64,000 nucleotides of DNA from Sulfitobacter sp. HNIBRBA3233. Its GTDB lineage: Bacteria; Pseudomonadota; Alphaproteobacteria; Rhodobacterales; Rhodobacteraceae. The notes beneath the pieces are model-generated. The model was given only the letters and a program-made list of their open reading frames with translations, was not told where the DNA came from and searched no databases. The number at the start of each line of letters is the position of its first letter. Position 1 is the first letter of the stretch. The stretch lies in contig NZ_JBEFLP010000001.1 in assembly GCF_040149665.1 (NCBI RefSeq), positions 1,426,001 through 1,490,000 of the forward strand. Direction: 5' to 3'. A program made the translations under genes and the position numbers. This document shows, in pieces, positions 42,246-50,491 of this stretch.

Positions 42246-42431
42246 GGGGTAGTACCTCTCCCACAGCCCGAAACCGGCACAAGACAGGGCACCGGATGCG
42301 CCTTGCCCTTGGGTAAATCCCCCAAGCTCCAGCGGCCTGTCCCGGTCCGCGGGATTGACAAAGCCCCCTTGCATTCCACATGACAAAGGCCTTAGACGCG
42401 CCAAAGCCCCTGACCCAAGGACACCGTTTGA

Positions 42432-45179
42432 ATGCCAGTTGTCGTTGTCGAATCGCCCGCGAAAGCAAAGACGATCAACAAGTATCTGGGCGACAATTTC
42501 ACCGTTCTCGCCTCTTATGGACACGTCCGCGATCTGCCGCCTAAAGACGGATCGGTGGACACCGAAAACGGCTTCGACATGCTGTGGGAGGTCGCCAGCG
42601 ACAGCAAGAAACACGTCAAGGCCATCGCCGACGCGCTGAAGAACGACAACGAATTGATCCTCGCGACGGACCCCGACCGCGAGGGCGAAGCGATCAGCTG
42701 GCACCTTCAGGAAGCGCTGACCAAACGCAAGTCGATCAACAAGGATACCCCCGTCAGCAGGGTCGTTTTCAACGCGATCACCAAATCGGCCGTCACGGAG
42801 GCGATGAAAAATCCCCGTCAGGTCGACATGCCGCTGGTCGAAGCCTATCTGGCACGCCGCGCGCTGGACTATCTGGTGGGGTTCAACCTGTCGCCGGTGC
42901 TGTGGCGCAAGCTGCCGGGCGCGAAATCGGCCGGACGGGTGCAATCCGTCACCCTGCGCCTCATCGTCGAGCGCGAGATGGAGATCGAGGCCTTCCGCCC
43001 GCGCGAATACTGGTCGGTCAAGGCGATCCTGACGACCCCCTCGGGACAGGAATTCGAAGCGCGCCTGACCACATTGGCAGGCAAGAAGCTCGACCGCTTC
43101 GATCTCGGGGATGCCACGCAGGCCGAGATGGCCGTGCAGGCCGTCAGCTCCCGCGACCTGCATGTTGCAAGCGTCGAGGCAAAGCCCACATCGCGAAACC
43201 CTTCGGCGCCCTTCATGACCTCGACCCTCCAGCAGGAGGCGAGCCGCAAGTTCGGCATGGGCGCGCGCCAGACCATGAGCACGGCCCAGCGCCTCTATGA
43301 GGCGGGGCACATTACATACATGCGGACCGACGGGATCGATATGGCTCCCGAAGCGGTGACCATGGCCCGCGACGCGATCAAGGACCGCTACGGCGACAGC
43401 TATGTCCCGGACAAGCCGCGCGTCTACAAGAACAAGGCCAAGAACGCTCAGGAAGCCCACGAATGTGTGCGCCCGACCGACATGACCAAGGACGTGGCGG
43501 CACTGGGGTTGATGGATGCCGACCAGCGCAAGCTCTATGATCTGATCTGGAAACGAACGCTCGCGTGCCAGATGGAAAGCGCCCGCATGGAACGCACGAC
43601 CGTCGAAGTGTCCTCGAAGGACGAACAGGTCACCCTGCGCGCCACCGGTCAGGTCGTGCTCTTTGACGGGTTTCTCAAGGTCTACGAAGAAGGCCGTGAT
43701 GACGTGGTCGCCGACGACGATGACAACCGCCTGCCGCAGATCAGCCAGGGCGACAAACTCGGCAAGGCGGCAGCAGCCCGCTATAGCGAGGAGTTCGCGA
43801 AGGCCGAAGGCGCAGCGGACGAGGAGCGCTCCGGCCTGAAGGCGAAATCCGGCGCCCTTCTGGCCGATAACGCCGCCGTTCTGGGCGCCCAGCATTTCAC
43901 CCAGCCGCCCCCGCGCTATACCGAAGCGACCCTTGTGAAGCGCATGGAAGAACTCGGCATAGGGCGCCCGTCGACCTACGCCAGCATCGTGACCACGATT
44001 CAGGACCGTGGATATGTGCGCCGCGAAGGTCAGCGCCTGATCCCCGAAGACAAGGGGCGTCTGGTCACCGCGTTTCTGGAAAACTACTTCCGCCGCTACA
44101 TCGGCTACGATTTCACCGCCGATCTCGAAGACCAGCTCGACAAGGTGTCGGCGGGCGATGCCGAATACAAGAAGGTGCTCGAACGCTTCTGGCGCGACTT
44201 CTCGGCGGCCATCGCCGAGACATCCGAACTGCGCATCACCGACGTTCTGGAAAAGATCAACGAGGTGCTCGAGCCGCATCTTTTCCCGCCCACCGGCGAT
44301 GGAACCGATCCGCGACTGTGCCCCAACTGCGGTGCCGGACGGCTCAGCATGCGCACCGCGCGCTCGGGCGGTGCGTTCATTGGCTGCTCGAACTACCCCG
44401 AATGCCGCTACACCCGCCCCTTCGGCCCACCGAACCCCGAGGCGGAAGCATCCGCAATCCCGCCGGAAGGCAAGCTTCTGGGCGAGGATCAGGGCGACGA
44501 GATCCGTGTGTTCAAGGGACGTTTCGGCCCCTACGTGCAACGCGGCGAAGCCACGGAAGAAAACAAGAAACCCCCGCGCCAGTCGATTCCCAAGGACTGG
44601 GAGCCCGAAGAACTTGAACTCGACCGCGCCGTGATGCTGCTGTCGCTGCCGCGCGAGATCGGGCCGCACCCCGAGGACGGGGTCATGGTCTGGGCCAATA
44701 TCGGGCGCTACGGCCCCTATATCAAACACGCCGAAAGCACATCGCACCGTGGCGGCACCAATGCCAACCTCGAAAGCATCGACGAGGTCTGGACCGTGGG
44801 CATGAACCGCGCGGTCCAGCTTCTGGCCGAGAAACTCGCCAGCCGTGGCGGGCGCGGGGCCGCCGCCAAACCGCTGCGCGAACTGGGCGAGCACCCCGAA
44901 GCGGGCGGTGCGGTCAACGTGATGAAGGGCAAATACGGGCCCTACGTGAAATGGGAAAAGATCAACGCGACGATCCCCGACACGATCGACCCAGAAGAGC
45001 TGACCATGGCGCAGGCCGTGCATCTGATCGACGAGCGTGCAGCCAAGGCCGGCAAGAAGAAACCTGCCGCCAAGAAGAAAGCCGCGCCAAAGAAAAAAGC
45101 CGCGCCGAAAAAGACCGCGGCCAAGAAAACGACCACCAAAAAGACACCGGCCAAGAAGACCGCGACAAAAGACGACTGA
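42432..45179 (+). CDS. topA: DNA topoisomerase I
   Basis: A 915-residue type IA topoisomerase relaxing negative supercoils. The Toprim domain has VVVESPAKAKTINKYLG (3-19) and DPDREGEAISWHL (about 79-91). The active-site Tyr is in ITYMRTDGIDM (about residue 295). A four-cysteine zinc ribbon CPNCGAGRLSMR...CSNYPECRY (about 632-660) follows, then repeats with GRYGPYIKHA-like motifs. The tail (about 874-915) is a Lys/Ala-rich run of KKKAAPKK-type repeats that likely binds DNA. An intrinsic terminator follows the stop. Confidence 0.95.
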   Translation: MPVVVVESPAKAKTINKYLGDNFTVLASYGHVRDLPPKDGSVDTENGFDMLWEVASDSKKHVKAIADALKNDNELILATDPDREGEAISWHLQEALTKRKSINKDTPVSRVVFNAITKSAVTEAMKNPRQVDMPLVEAYLARRALDYLVGFNLSPVLWRKLPGAKSAGRVQSVTLRLIVEREMEIEAFRPREYWSVKAILTTPSGQEFEARLTTLAGKKLDRFDLGDATQAEMAVQAVSSRDLHVASVEAKPTSRNPSAPFMTSTLQQEASRKFGMGARQTMSTAQRLYEAGHITYMRTDGIDMAPEAVTMARDAIKDRYGDSYVPDKPRVYKNKAKNAQEAHECVRPTDMTKDVAALGLMDADQRKLYDLIWKRTLACQMESARMERTTVEVSSKDEQVTLRATGQVVLFDGFLKVYEEGRDDVVADDDDNRLPQISQGDKLGKAAAARYSEEFAKAEGAADEERSGLKAKSGALLADNAAVLGAQHFTQPPPRYTEATLVKRMEELGIGRPSTYASIVTTIQDRGYVRREGQRLIPEDKGRLVTAFLENYFRRYIGYDFTADLEDQLDKVSAGDAEYKKVLERFWRDFSAAIAETSELRITDVLEKINEVLEPHLFPPTGDGTDPRLCPNCGAGRLSMRTARSGGAFIGCSNYPECRYTRPFGPPNPEAEASAIPPEGKLLGEDQGDEIRVFKGRFGPYVQRGEATEENKKPPRQSIPKDWEPEELELDRAVMLLSLPREIGPHPEDGVMVWANIGRYGPYIKHAESTSHRGGTNANLESIDEVWTVGMNRAVQLLAEKLASRGGRGAAAKPLRELGEHPEAGGAVNVMKGKYGPYVKWEKINATIPDTIDPEELTMAQAVHLIDERAAKAGKKKPAAKKKAAPKKKAAPKKTAAKKTTTKKTPAKKTATKDD

Positions 45180-45208
45180 CGCAGTCGCGGCTCATCCGGA
45201 CACAGAAG

Positions 45209-45237
45209 GCCCCTCACAAGAATGTCAGGGGCTTTTT
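45209..45237 (+). terminator. Intrinsic terminator after topA
   Basis: GCCCCT (45209-45214) pairs with AGGGGC (45227-45232), with extra inner pairs ACA/TGT, and is followed by TTTTT (45233-45237). Confidence 0.8.
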
Positions 45238-45299
45238 GCGTGGTGACTTGGTACGGATCGCCTAACCGGGGCCACCCGGAAATGATCGAGAGGCAGAAT

Positions 45300-45854
45300 A
45301 TGACAGACAGAAAGATTTCCAGACGTTTCATGTTGGGCGGTACCGGCGCGGCGCTTGCGATGCCATCGCTGGTGCTTGCGCAAGAGGTTCCGCACCGGCG
45401 CAACGTGATGAGCTTTAGTCCGCAGCGCTGGCAAGACCACTTCGACACTCTCGGCAAGGCCGCAATCGTCGCTGACACCACGTCGCGCGCGCTGCATTAC
45501 TGGGACGGCGACGGCGAGACATATAATGTCTATCCCACCTCCGTTCCGCGCACCGACGAGCTGACAAAGCGCGGCTATACCGAGATCGTGCGCAAGAAGG
45601 TCGGACCGGACTGGACGCCAACGCAGTCGATGCTCGAAGAAGACCCGTCGCTCAAATACATGCCCCCCGGCCCCGGCAACCCCTTGGGCACCCACGCCAT
45701 GTACCTCAGCTGGCCTGCCTACCTGATCCACGGCACCCACGACACGCGCAAGATCGGGCGGCAGTCTTCGGCCGGATGTATCGGGCTCTACAACCACATG
45801 ATCGAGGAACTTTTTGCCATCGCGCCCATCGGCACGCAGGTGCGCATCCTGTGA
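45300..45854 (+). CDS. L,D-transpeptidase (YkuD domain), Tat-exported
   Basis: A 184-residue YkuD-type enzyme forming 3-3 peptidoglycan cross-links or attaching lipoproteins. The N-terminus DRKISRRFMLGGTGAALAM has a twin-arginine-type signal (SRRFMLG), with cleavage near LAQEV. The catalytic motif is YLIHGTHDTRKIGRQSSAGCIGLYN, with His and Cys (SAGC). The ATG at 45300 is selected because it starts the signal peptide. Its own promoter is likely, since the topA terminator lies upstream. Confidence 0.9.
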   Translation: MTDRKISRRFMLGGTGAALAMPSLVLAQEVPHRRNVMSFSPQRWQDHFDTLGKAAIVADTTSRALHYWDGDGETYNVYPTSVPRTDELTKRGYTEIVRKKVGPDWTPTQSMLEEDPSLKYMPPGPGNPLGTHAMYLSWPAYLIHGTHDTRKIGRQSSAGCIGLYNHMIEELFAIAPIGTQVRIL

Positions 45855-45948
45855 TACCTTACGCAGGGGCGGGCGAGCGATTGACACCCGACCGCCCCGG
45901 CGTCACAACTCTTCGCAATCAATCAACGATGATGGAGAGCTTCATTCC

Positions 45949-46653
45949 ATGAAGAAAGTCTACGCCACCGCCGCCGAAGCCCTCGAAGGGGTTCTCGAGG
46001 ACGGCATGCTTATCGCTTCGGGGGGCTTTGGCCTCTGCGGCATCCCTGAACTGCTTCTGGATGCGATCCGCGACGCGGGCGTGAAGGATCTGACATTTGC
46101 CTCGAACAATGCGGGCGTGGACGATTTCGGCATCGGCATCCTGTTGCAGACCAAACAGGTGAAGAAAATGATCTCCTCCTACGTCGGCGAGAACAAGGAG
46201 TTCATGCGCCAGTACCTCAGCGGCGAGCTGGAGCTGGAATTCTCGCCCCAGGGCACGCTGGCCGAACGGATGCGCGCCGGCGGCTGCGGCATTCCCGGAT
46301 TCTACACGAAAACCGGTGTTGGCACGCAGATTGCCGAGGGCAAGGAAGTGAAGCAGTTCCATGGCGAGGATTACATCCTCGAAGAGGGCATTTTCGCGGA
46401 CCTCGCCATCGTCAAGGCATGGAAGGCCGACGACACAGGCAACCTGATCTTCCGCAAGACAGCACGCAACTTCAATCCGCCTGCGGCCATGTGCGGGAAG
46501 GTCTGCATCGCCGAGGTCGAGGAAATCGTGCCGCGCGGTGAACTGGCCGGTGATGAAATCCACCTGCCGGGCATCTACGTGCACCGCATTGTGCAGGGCA
46601 CGCACGAGAAGCGTATCGAACAACGCACAACCCGCCAGCGTGAGGAGGCCTGA
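45949..46653 (+). CDS. scoA: 3-oxoacid CoA-transferase subunit A
   Basis: A 234-residue alpha subunit of succinyl-CoA:3-ketoacid CoA transferase, which activates acetoacetate in ketone-body and PHB use. It starts KKVYATAAEALEGVLEDGMLIASGGFGLCGIPE, has SNNAGVDDFGIGILLQTKQV and the SSYVGENKEF stretch, and ends with EVEEIVPRGELAGDEIHLPGIYV. Start at 45949 after GGAGAG. The beta-subunit gene follows 2 bp later. Confidence 0.93.
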   Translation: MKKVYATAAEALEGVLEDGMLIASGGFGLCGIPELLLDAIRDAGVKDLTFASNNAGVDDFGIGILLQTKQVKKMISSYVGENKEFMRQYLSGELELEFSPQGTLAERMRAGGCGIPGFYTKTGVGTQIAEGKEVKQFHGEDYILEEGIFADLAIVKAWKADDTGNLIFRKTARNFNPPAAMCGKVCIAEVEEIVPRGELAGDEIHLPGIYVHRIVQGTHEKRIEQRTTRQREEA

Positions 46654-46655
46654 TC

Positions 46656-47276
46656 ATGTGGGACCGCAACCAGATGGCGGCACGCGCCGCGGAAGAACTC
46701 GAAGACGGCATGTATGTGAACCTTGGCATCGGTATTCCGACGCTGGTGGCCAACTACGTCGGTGACAAGGACATCACCCTGCAATCGGAAAACGGTATGC
46801 TGGGCATGGGCCCCTTCCCCTATGAGGGAGAGGAAGACCCCGACCTGATCAACGCCGGCAAGCAGACGATCACCGAACTCAACCGCACGGCCTATTTCGA
46901 CAGTGCCATGTCGTTCGGCATGATCCGCGGCGGCAAGATCGCGGCGGCGATCCTGGGCGCGATGGAGGTTGCCGAAAACGGCGACCTTGCGAACTGGATG
47001 ATCCCCGGCAAGCTGGTCAAGGGCATGGGCGGCGCGATGGATCTTGTCGCGGGCGTGGGCCGCGTGATCGTCGTGATGGACCACCAGAACAAGGCGGGTG
47101 AATCCAAGCTGCTGAAATCATGTACCCTGCCCCTGACGGGCACAGGCGTGGTCGACCGCATCATCACCAACCTTGGTGTGCTCGACGTGGTCGAGGGTGG
47201 GCTGAAGATCGTCGAATGCGCCGATGGCGTCACCGAGGACGAACTGCGCGCCGCGACCGAAGCAACCATCGTCTGA
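46656..47276 (+). CDS. scoB: 3-oxoacid CoA-transferase subunit B
   Basis: A 206-residue beta subunit. It contains the catalytic Glu in LQSENGMLGMGPFPYEGEEDPDLINAGK, with YVNLGIGIPTLVANYV before it. The C-terminus has VTDLGVLDV-like TNLGVLDVVEGGLKIVE. GAGGAGG precedes the ATG. Length is normal. It forms the heterodimer with ScoA. Confidence 0.94.
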   Translation: MWDRNQMAARAAEELEDGMYVNLGIGIPTLVANYVGDKDITLQSENGMLGMGPFPYEGEEDPDLINAGKQTITELNRTAYFDSAMSFGMIRGGKIAAAILGAMEVAENGDLANWMIPGKLVKGMGGAMDLVAGVGRVIVVMDHQNKAGESKLLKSCTLPLTGTGVVDRIITNLGVLDVVEGGLKIVECADGVTEDELRAATEATIV

Positions 47277-47342
47277 TCCGCGCATCACGCAACACACGCG
47301 CGTCAGCTGAGGGCGGTAAGCCCTGAGCGAGACACCCAAAGA

Positions 47343-47380
47343 GGCCGAGCCGGCATATCTCCGGCTCGGCCCATTTGTTT
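47343..47380 (+). terminator. Intrinsic terminator after scoAB
   Basis: A perfect 11-bp stem, GGCCGAGCCGG (47343-47353) with CCGGCTCGGCC (47361-47371), loop of 7, followed by a T-rich ATTTGTTT. The rest of the 304-bp gap 47277-47580 holds no gene I can support. Confidence 0.8.
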
Positions 47381-47580
47381 CATAGAGGATTTTATCGAAG
47401 CTCCCCTCGCCTGACGGGAAACGGCGCCAGCGAGCCGCCGGTGTGACCTCTGGTCGAAAATATCCGCAGACGGGGCGTCGGCCTTCACTCGCACTGCCCT
47501 CTTGGCAACGCCATACGCGCACCGAGCGTCCCGACCGGGCGCATGTGTTCAAGCTCTGGCCGCTGCCCCCTGCGCTGCGG

Positions 47581-48411
47581 TCATTTCATGGTGGCAAAGA
47601 CGCAGCCGTCGGAAATCAGCTGTGGGGGGGTCTTGCACAGACCCTTCGCCACCTGAAACGCGGCAAGCACCTTCGGCACGTAATCACGGGTTTCCGCAAA
47701 GGGCGGCACGCCCGCATGTTTGCGCACCGATCCCTCGCCCGCGTTGTACCCGGCGAGAACGAGAATCGGATCGTCGCCGAACTCCCCCATCAGCCAATCG
47801 AGATACTTGATACCGCCCGCGATGTTTTCCTGCGGCGCGAGACTGTCCTTGACCCCGAAGCGGCTGGCAGTGTCGGGCATCAGCTGCATCAGACCCTGCG
47901 CGCCCGCCCCGCTGACCGCATCGGGCTTGCCCGACGATTCAACGGAAATCACCGCAAGCGCCAGCGCGGGCGACACACGCGTCCCGATGCTCGACCGCAG
48001 GATATCCACCCCGTGGCTGCGTGCGATGTCCTGCATCTGTTGCAGGCGCGGTGCAGGCACGCGGGTGGAGGCAGCAGCCAGCGCGGTCATCGCTTCTTCC
48101 AAGCGCCCCGGCCCCGCTTTGGCGGCCTCTGGCGAAACCTTGGTCCAAAACCAGTCATAGCGGCCGGAAGCCGGGCGCTCGATCTCGCCCGACGGGGCGA
48201 GGGCCACATCCTGCGCGTCGGGCGCCGGTGCAGGCGCGTAAACGGGGCGGTTGATCTTCACCCGCGAGGTCTTGCGCGCACTTGCCTGCGGCGGCTTGAC
48301 GAACTTCGGTTTGAAATCGGGGAACGGTTTGGGCGAATCCGCAAAGGATCCGGCCGCACAGACGACGGCAAATCCCGCCGCAAAGGCGAGCGTAAGGGGG
48401 AAAGAGGTCAT
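47581..48411 (-). CDS. Lytic transglycosylase (SLT domain)
   Basis: A 276-residue periplasmic lytic transglycosylase that cuts peptidoglycan. The signal peptide is SFPLTLAFAAGFAVVCAAGS. The SLT domain is at the C-terminal half (about 145-265): catalytic Glu in AVISVESSGKPDA (about 157), GAQGLMQLMPDTASRFGV, NIAGGIKYLDWLM and LVLAGYNAGEGSVRKH, the GYNAG motif. The N-terminal 130 residues are low-complexity. It borders the Tad cluster and could open the cell wall for the pilus, but this is only positional. Confidence 0.9.
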   Translation of the reverse strand: MTSFPLTLAFAAGFAVVCAAGSFADSPKPFPDFKPKFVKPPQASARKTSRVKINRPVYAPAPAPDAQDVALAPSGEIERPASGRYDWFWTKVSPEAAKAGPGRLEEAMTALAAASTRVPAPRLQQMQDIARSHGVDILRSSIGTRVSPALALAVISVESSGKPDAVSGAGAQGLMQLMPDTASRFGVKDSLAPQENIAGGIKYLDWLMGEFGDDPILVLAGYNAGEGSVRKHAGVPPFAETRDYVPKVLAAFQVAKGLCKTPPQLISDGCVFATMK

Positions 48412-48775
48412 CGGGCCTGCTCTTTTCTTGATTATTGCTCGATTTTTTCGACCAGCATTACGCAGAAATGCCCTTCAGGCCAGTGAATGCGGCATTTGAA
48501 CATGGCGAATTTGCCATAATTGGTGCGTTTGGGTCGCAACCGTTAACCAAAAACCCCCGAAATTACACGAAAAACATATTCTTTTCATGTAGATAACGAA
48601 AAACCCTCAAGAAAAATCGTTGATACTGCAAATGTCTTAATTCCCGCCAAACTCCTGCCCCAATCATCCGGCTATATAGCGTCATACCAAGTCAAGCAGG
48701 CCTGAATGAGAGCGGGCCGGGACGCAGGGCAAGGTTGAGACTGAAATCAAACTGATCCTTTGGAGGGACACTACA
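48412..48775. promoter_or_regulatory. AT-rich control region of the Tad cluster
   Basis: A 364-bp gap between the divergent lytic transglycosylase and pilin genes with no gene. From about 48,525 to 48,660 it is much more AT-rich than the rest of the window, as expected of a regulated promoter, and it contains a CtrA-like half-site. Confidence 0.55.
48543..48549 (+). promoter_or_regulatory. Possible CtrA half-site before the pilin gene
   Basis: TTAACCA, seven of eight positions of the CtrA half-site TTAACCAT, 227 bp before the first pilin ATG. CtrA controls pilus and motility genes in alphaproteobacteria. A single short match, so tentative. Confidence 0.35.
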
Positions 48776-48994
48776 ATGATGAAATTCGTGAAAAACTTCC
48801 GCAACGACGAAGACGGCGCCGTAACAGTTGACTGGGTTGTTCTGACAGCCGCAGTCGTGGGCCTGGCGATCGCCGCATACGGTTCGATCCAGACCGGCGC
48901 ATCCAACATGACAAGCAACACTTCCGACTTCCTGGGCGCCCAGACAATCGGTGAAGTTGGCGCACCAGCAGCTGACACAGGCACCGGCGGCTAA
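48776..48994 (+). CDS. Flp-type IVb pilin, copy 1
   Basis: A 72-residue prepilin. A hydrophilic leader (MMKFVKNFRNDEDG) is followed by the cleavage site G/AVTVDW and a hydrophobic helix WVVLTAAVVGLAIAAYGSIQ (about 19-38). The mature tail is short and Gly/Thr-rich. Canonical Flp pilins have Glu-Tyr at positions +5/+6 after the cleavage Gly; here they are Asp-Trp. The gene is preceded by GGAGGG and followed by a terminator, as expected for an abundantly made subunit. It opens the Tad cluster; CpaA (59131-59625) is the likely processing peptidase. Confidence 0.85.
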   Translation: MMKFVKNFRNDEDGAVTVDWVVLTAAVVGLAIAAYGSIQTGASNMTSNTSDFLGAQTIGEVGAPAADTGTGG

Positions 48995-49020
48995 TAGCTA
49001 CCTCGTAGCTTGAGACTTGG

Positions 49021-49055
49021 GGGGGCTGCGTTCTGCAAGGGATGCAGCCCCCTTT
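49021..49055 (+). terminator. Terminator after first pilin gene
   Basis: GGGGGCTGC (49021-49029) pairs with GCAGCCCCC (49044-49052), followed by TTTCCC. It should give extra pilin 1 mRNA relative to the rest of the cluster. Confidence 0.65.
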
Positions 49056-49098
49056 CCCATTAGTCCGGTAGATTATGCCGCCCTACGAGAGATTTATC

Positions 49099-49305
49099 AT
49101 GGCAAAGCCAATTACCTCATTCCTCGCGGATGAAGACGGTGCTGTAACAGTTGACTGGGTCGTTCTGACCGCCGCCGTTTGCGGCCTCGCCCTCGCTTCC
49201 TTTGCGTCCATCCAGCAAGGCAGCAAGAGCGTTGGCGACAGGGTCGGAACCTACCTGACCGACACTTCGGTCGAAGAAGTGATCGCCACATCCACGGGCG
49301 GCTGA
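49099..49305 (+). CDS. Flp-type IVb pilin, copy 2
   Basis: A 68-residue prepilin like copy 1. It shares DEDGAVTVDWVVLTAAV exactly with copy 1, including the Asp-Trp pair after the cleavage Gly, but has a different leader (MAKPITSFLA) and a longer charged tail (SVGDRVGTYLTDTSVEEV). It may be a second major pilin or a minor one. Start ATG 49099 with GAGAGA upstream; a further in-frame ATG at 49075 lacks a ribosome-binding site. Confidence 0.8.
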   Translation: MAKPITSFLADEDGAVTVDWVVLTAAVCGLALASFASIQQGSKSVGDRVGTYLTDTSVEEVIATSTGG

Positions 49306-49443
49306 GAAGGCTGACGTCGCCGCGAAGAAGCAGGCACGCCTTTTTTCTTCCGTGAGCCAAAAAAAGAACAAAGTCGCCTGGCATACAGAACGGGAGACGA
49401 AGCATCCGGCCCTTCCGGAGCTTGAGGTTAGAGGAGTACGAAC

Positions 49444-50292
49444 ATGCGTATGATTTTTGGGCTCGTATTGCTGGTGGGCATCGCCCTTGCAGGCGGCGCC
49501 GTCTATCTGGCGAAAGACCAGATCGGCCAATACAAGAACGCGATCGCGCGGGCAGAAGCCGCGAAGCAGAAAATTGTCCCGACGCAGACCGTCTACGTCG
49601 TGACCCGCTCGCTCAAATACGGCGAGAAGCTGGAAAAAGAAGATGTACGCCCGGTGGAATTCCCGGTGACGGCCATCCCCGAAGGAACCTTCGGCGATGA
49701 AAAGTCGATCTTTCCCGAAAATACAGAAGAGCGCCGCGTCGTCCTGCGCCCGATCGAGAAAAACGAAGCGCTTCTTGCGGTCAAGGTCACCCTGCCCGGT
49801 GAAGACGCGGGCCTGACATCGCGACTGGAGCGCGGGATGCGCGCCTTTGCGATCAAGGTCGATGTGTCCTCCGGTGTGTCGGGCTTCCTGCGCCCCGGTG
49901 ACAGGGTCGACGTCTACTGGACCGGTGGTGTCGGCGGCGGTCAGACCCGCACCGAAGTCACCAAGCTGATCGAGACCGGCATCCAGCTGATCGCCGTCGA
50001 CCAGCGTGCCGGTGACCTCGAAGGCGCGCAGATCGCGCGGACAGTGACCGTCGCGGTAGACCCGAACCAGGTTGCGGCACTTGCACAGGCCCAGTCGACA
50101 GGCCGCTTGTCCCTTGCATTGGTCGGTGTCGGTGACGACAGCGTGTCGCCCCCGATCGAGATGAACCAGCGCTCTCTTCTGGGTATCGAAGAGAAGGTCG
50201 CAGCACCCGCCGCCCCCGCCGAAAAGGTATGTACAATCCGTACCCGCAAGGGCGCCGAGGTGGTCGAGTTGCCGATCCCCTGCACCAACTGA
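49444..50292 (+). CDS. cpaB: Flp pilus assembly protein CpaB (RcpC)
   Basis: A 282-residue CpaB/RcpC, an envelope protein that supports the secretin. TM or signal anchor MIFGLVLLVGIALAGGAVYLA (about 3-23). The SAF domain is about 45-110 (VVTRSLKYGEKLEKEDVRPVEFP, VVLRPIEKNEALL). The RcpC domain follows with MRAFAIKVDVSSGVSGFLRPGDRVDVYW. A conserved C-terminal cysteine pair (VCTIRTRKGAEVVELPIPC). GAGGAG precedes the ATG. Confidence 0.92.
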   Translation: MRMIFGLVLLVGIALAGGAVYLAKDQIGQYKNAIARAEAAKQKIVPTQTVYVVTRSLKYGEKLEKEDVRPVEFPVTAIPEGTFGDEKSIFPENTEERRVVLRPIEKNEALLAVKVTLPGEDAGLTSRLERGMRAFAIKVDVSSGVSGFLRPGDRVDVYWTGGVGGGQTRTEVTKLIETGIQLIAVDQRAGDLEGAQIARTVTVAVDPNQVAALAQAQSTGRLSLALVGVGDDSVSPPIEMNQRSLLGIEEKVAAPAAPAEKVCTIRTRKGAEVVELPIPCTN

Positions 50293-50319
50293 TCGCCTGA
50301 AATTACCAGAAAACAAAGG

Positions 50320-50342
50320 ACGCCGCCCCTCCGGGGCGGCGT
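50320..50342 (+). terminator. Hairpin between cpaB and cpaC
   Basis: ACGCCGCCCC (50320-50329) pairs with GGGGCGGCGT (50333-50342) with a 3-nt loop. It is followed by TCTGCGTC, not a T-run. It is a strong stem and may attenuate or protect the message between the genes, 150 bp before the cpaC start. Confidence 0.5.
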
Positions 50343-50491
50343 TCTGCGTCATGGTATCTGTTGCTATTTATCCACAGCAGCTATCGCCCGGAATGCATTG
50401 ATTATTGCAAAAAAACTAAAACTGCCCCAAGGTGATCGAAACGACGGGCACCAAGACCCTATTTTGAGGCGTGATCAAAAAGGCAGGTCAC

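Noticed and set aside
42225-45023. Long open frame antisense to topA (about 930 codons)
   Set aside because: It mirrors the topA frame, has no recognisable domain and is biased to residues expected from the complement of GC-rich codons.
47277-47580. Small ORFs in the gap after scoB
   Set aside because: Short frames without ribosome-binding sites or domains; the gap is explained by a terminator.
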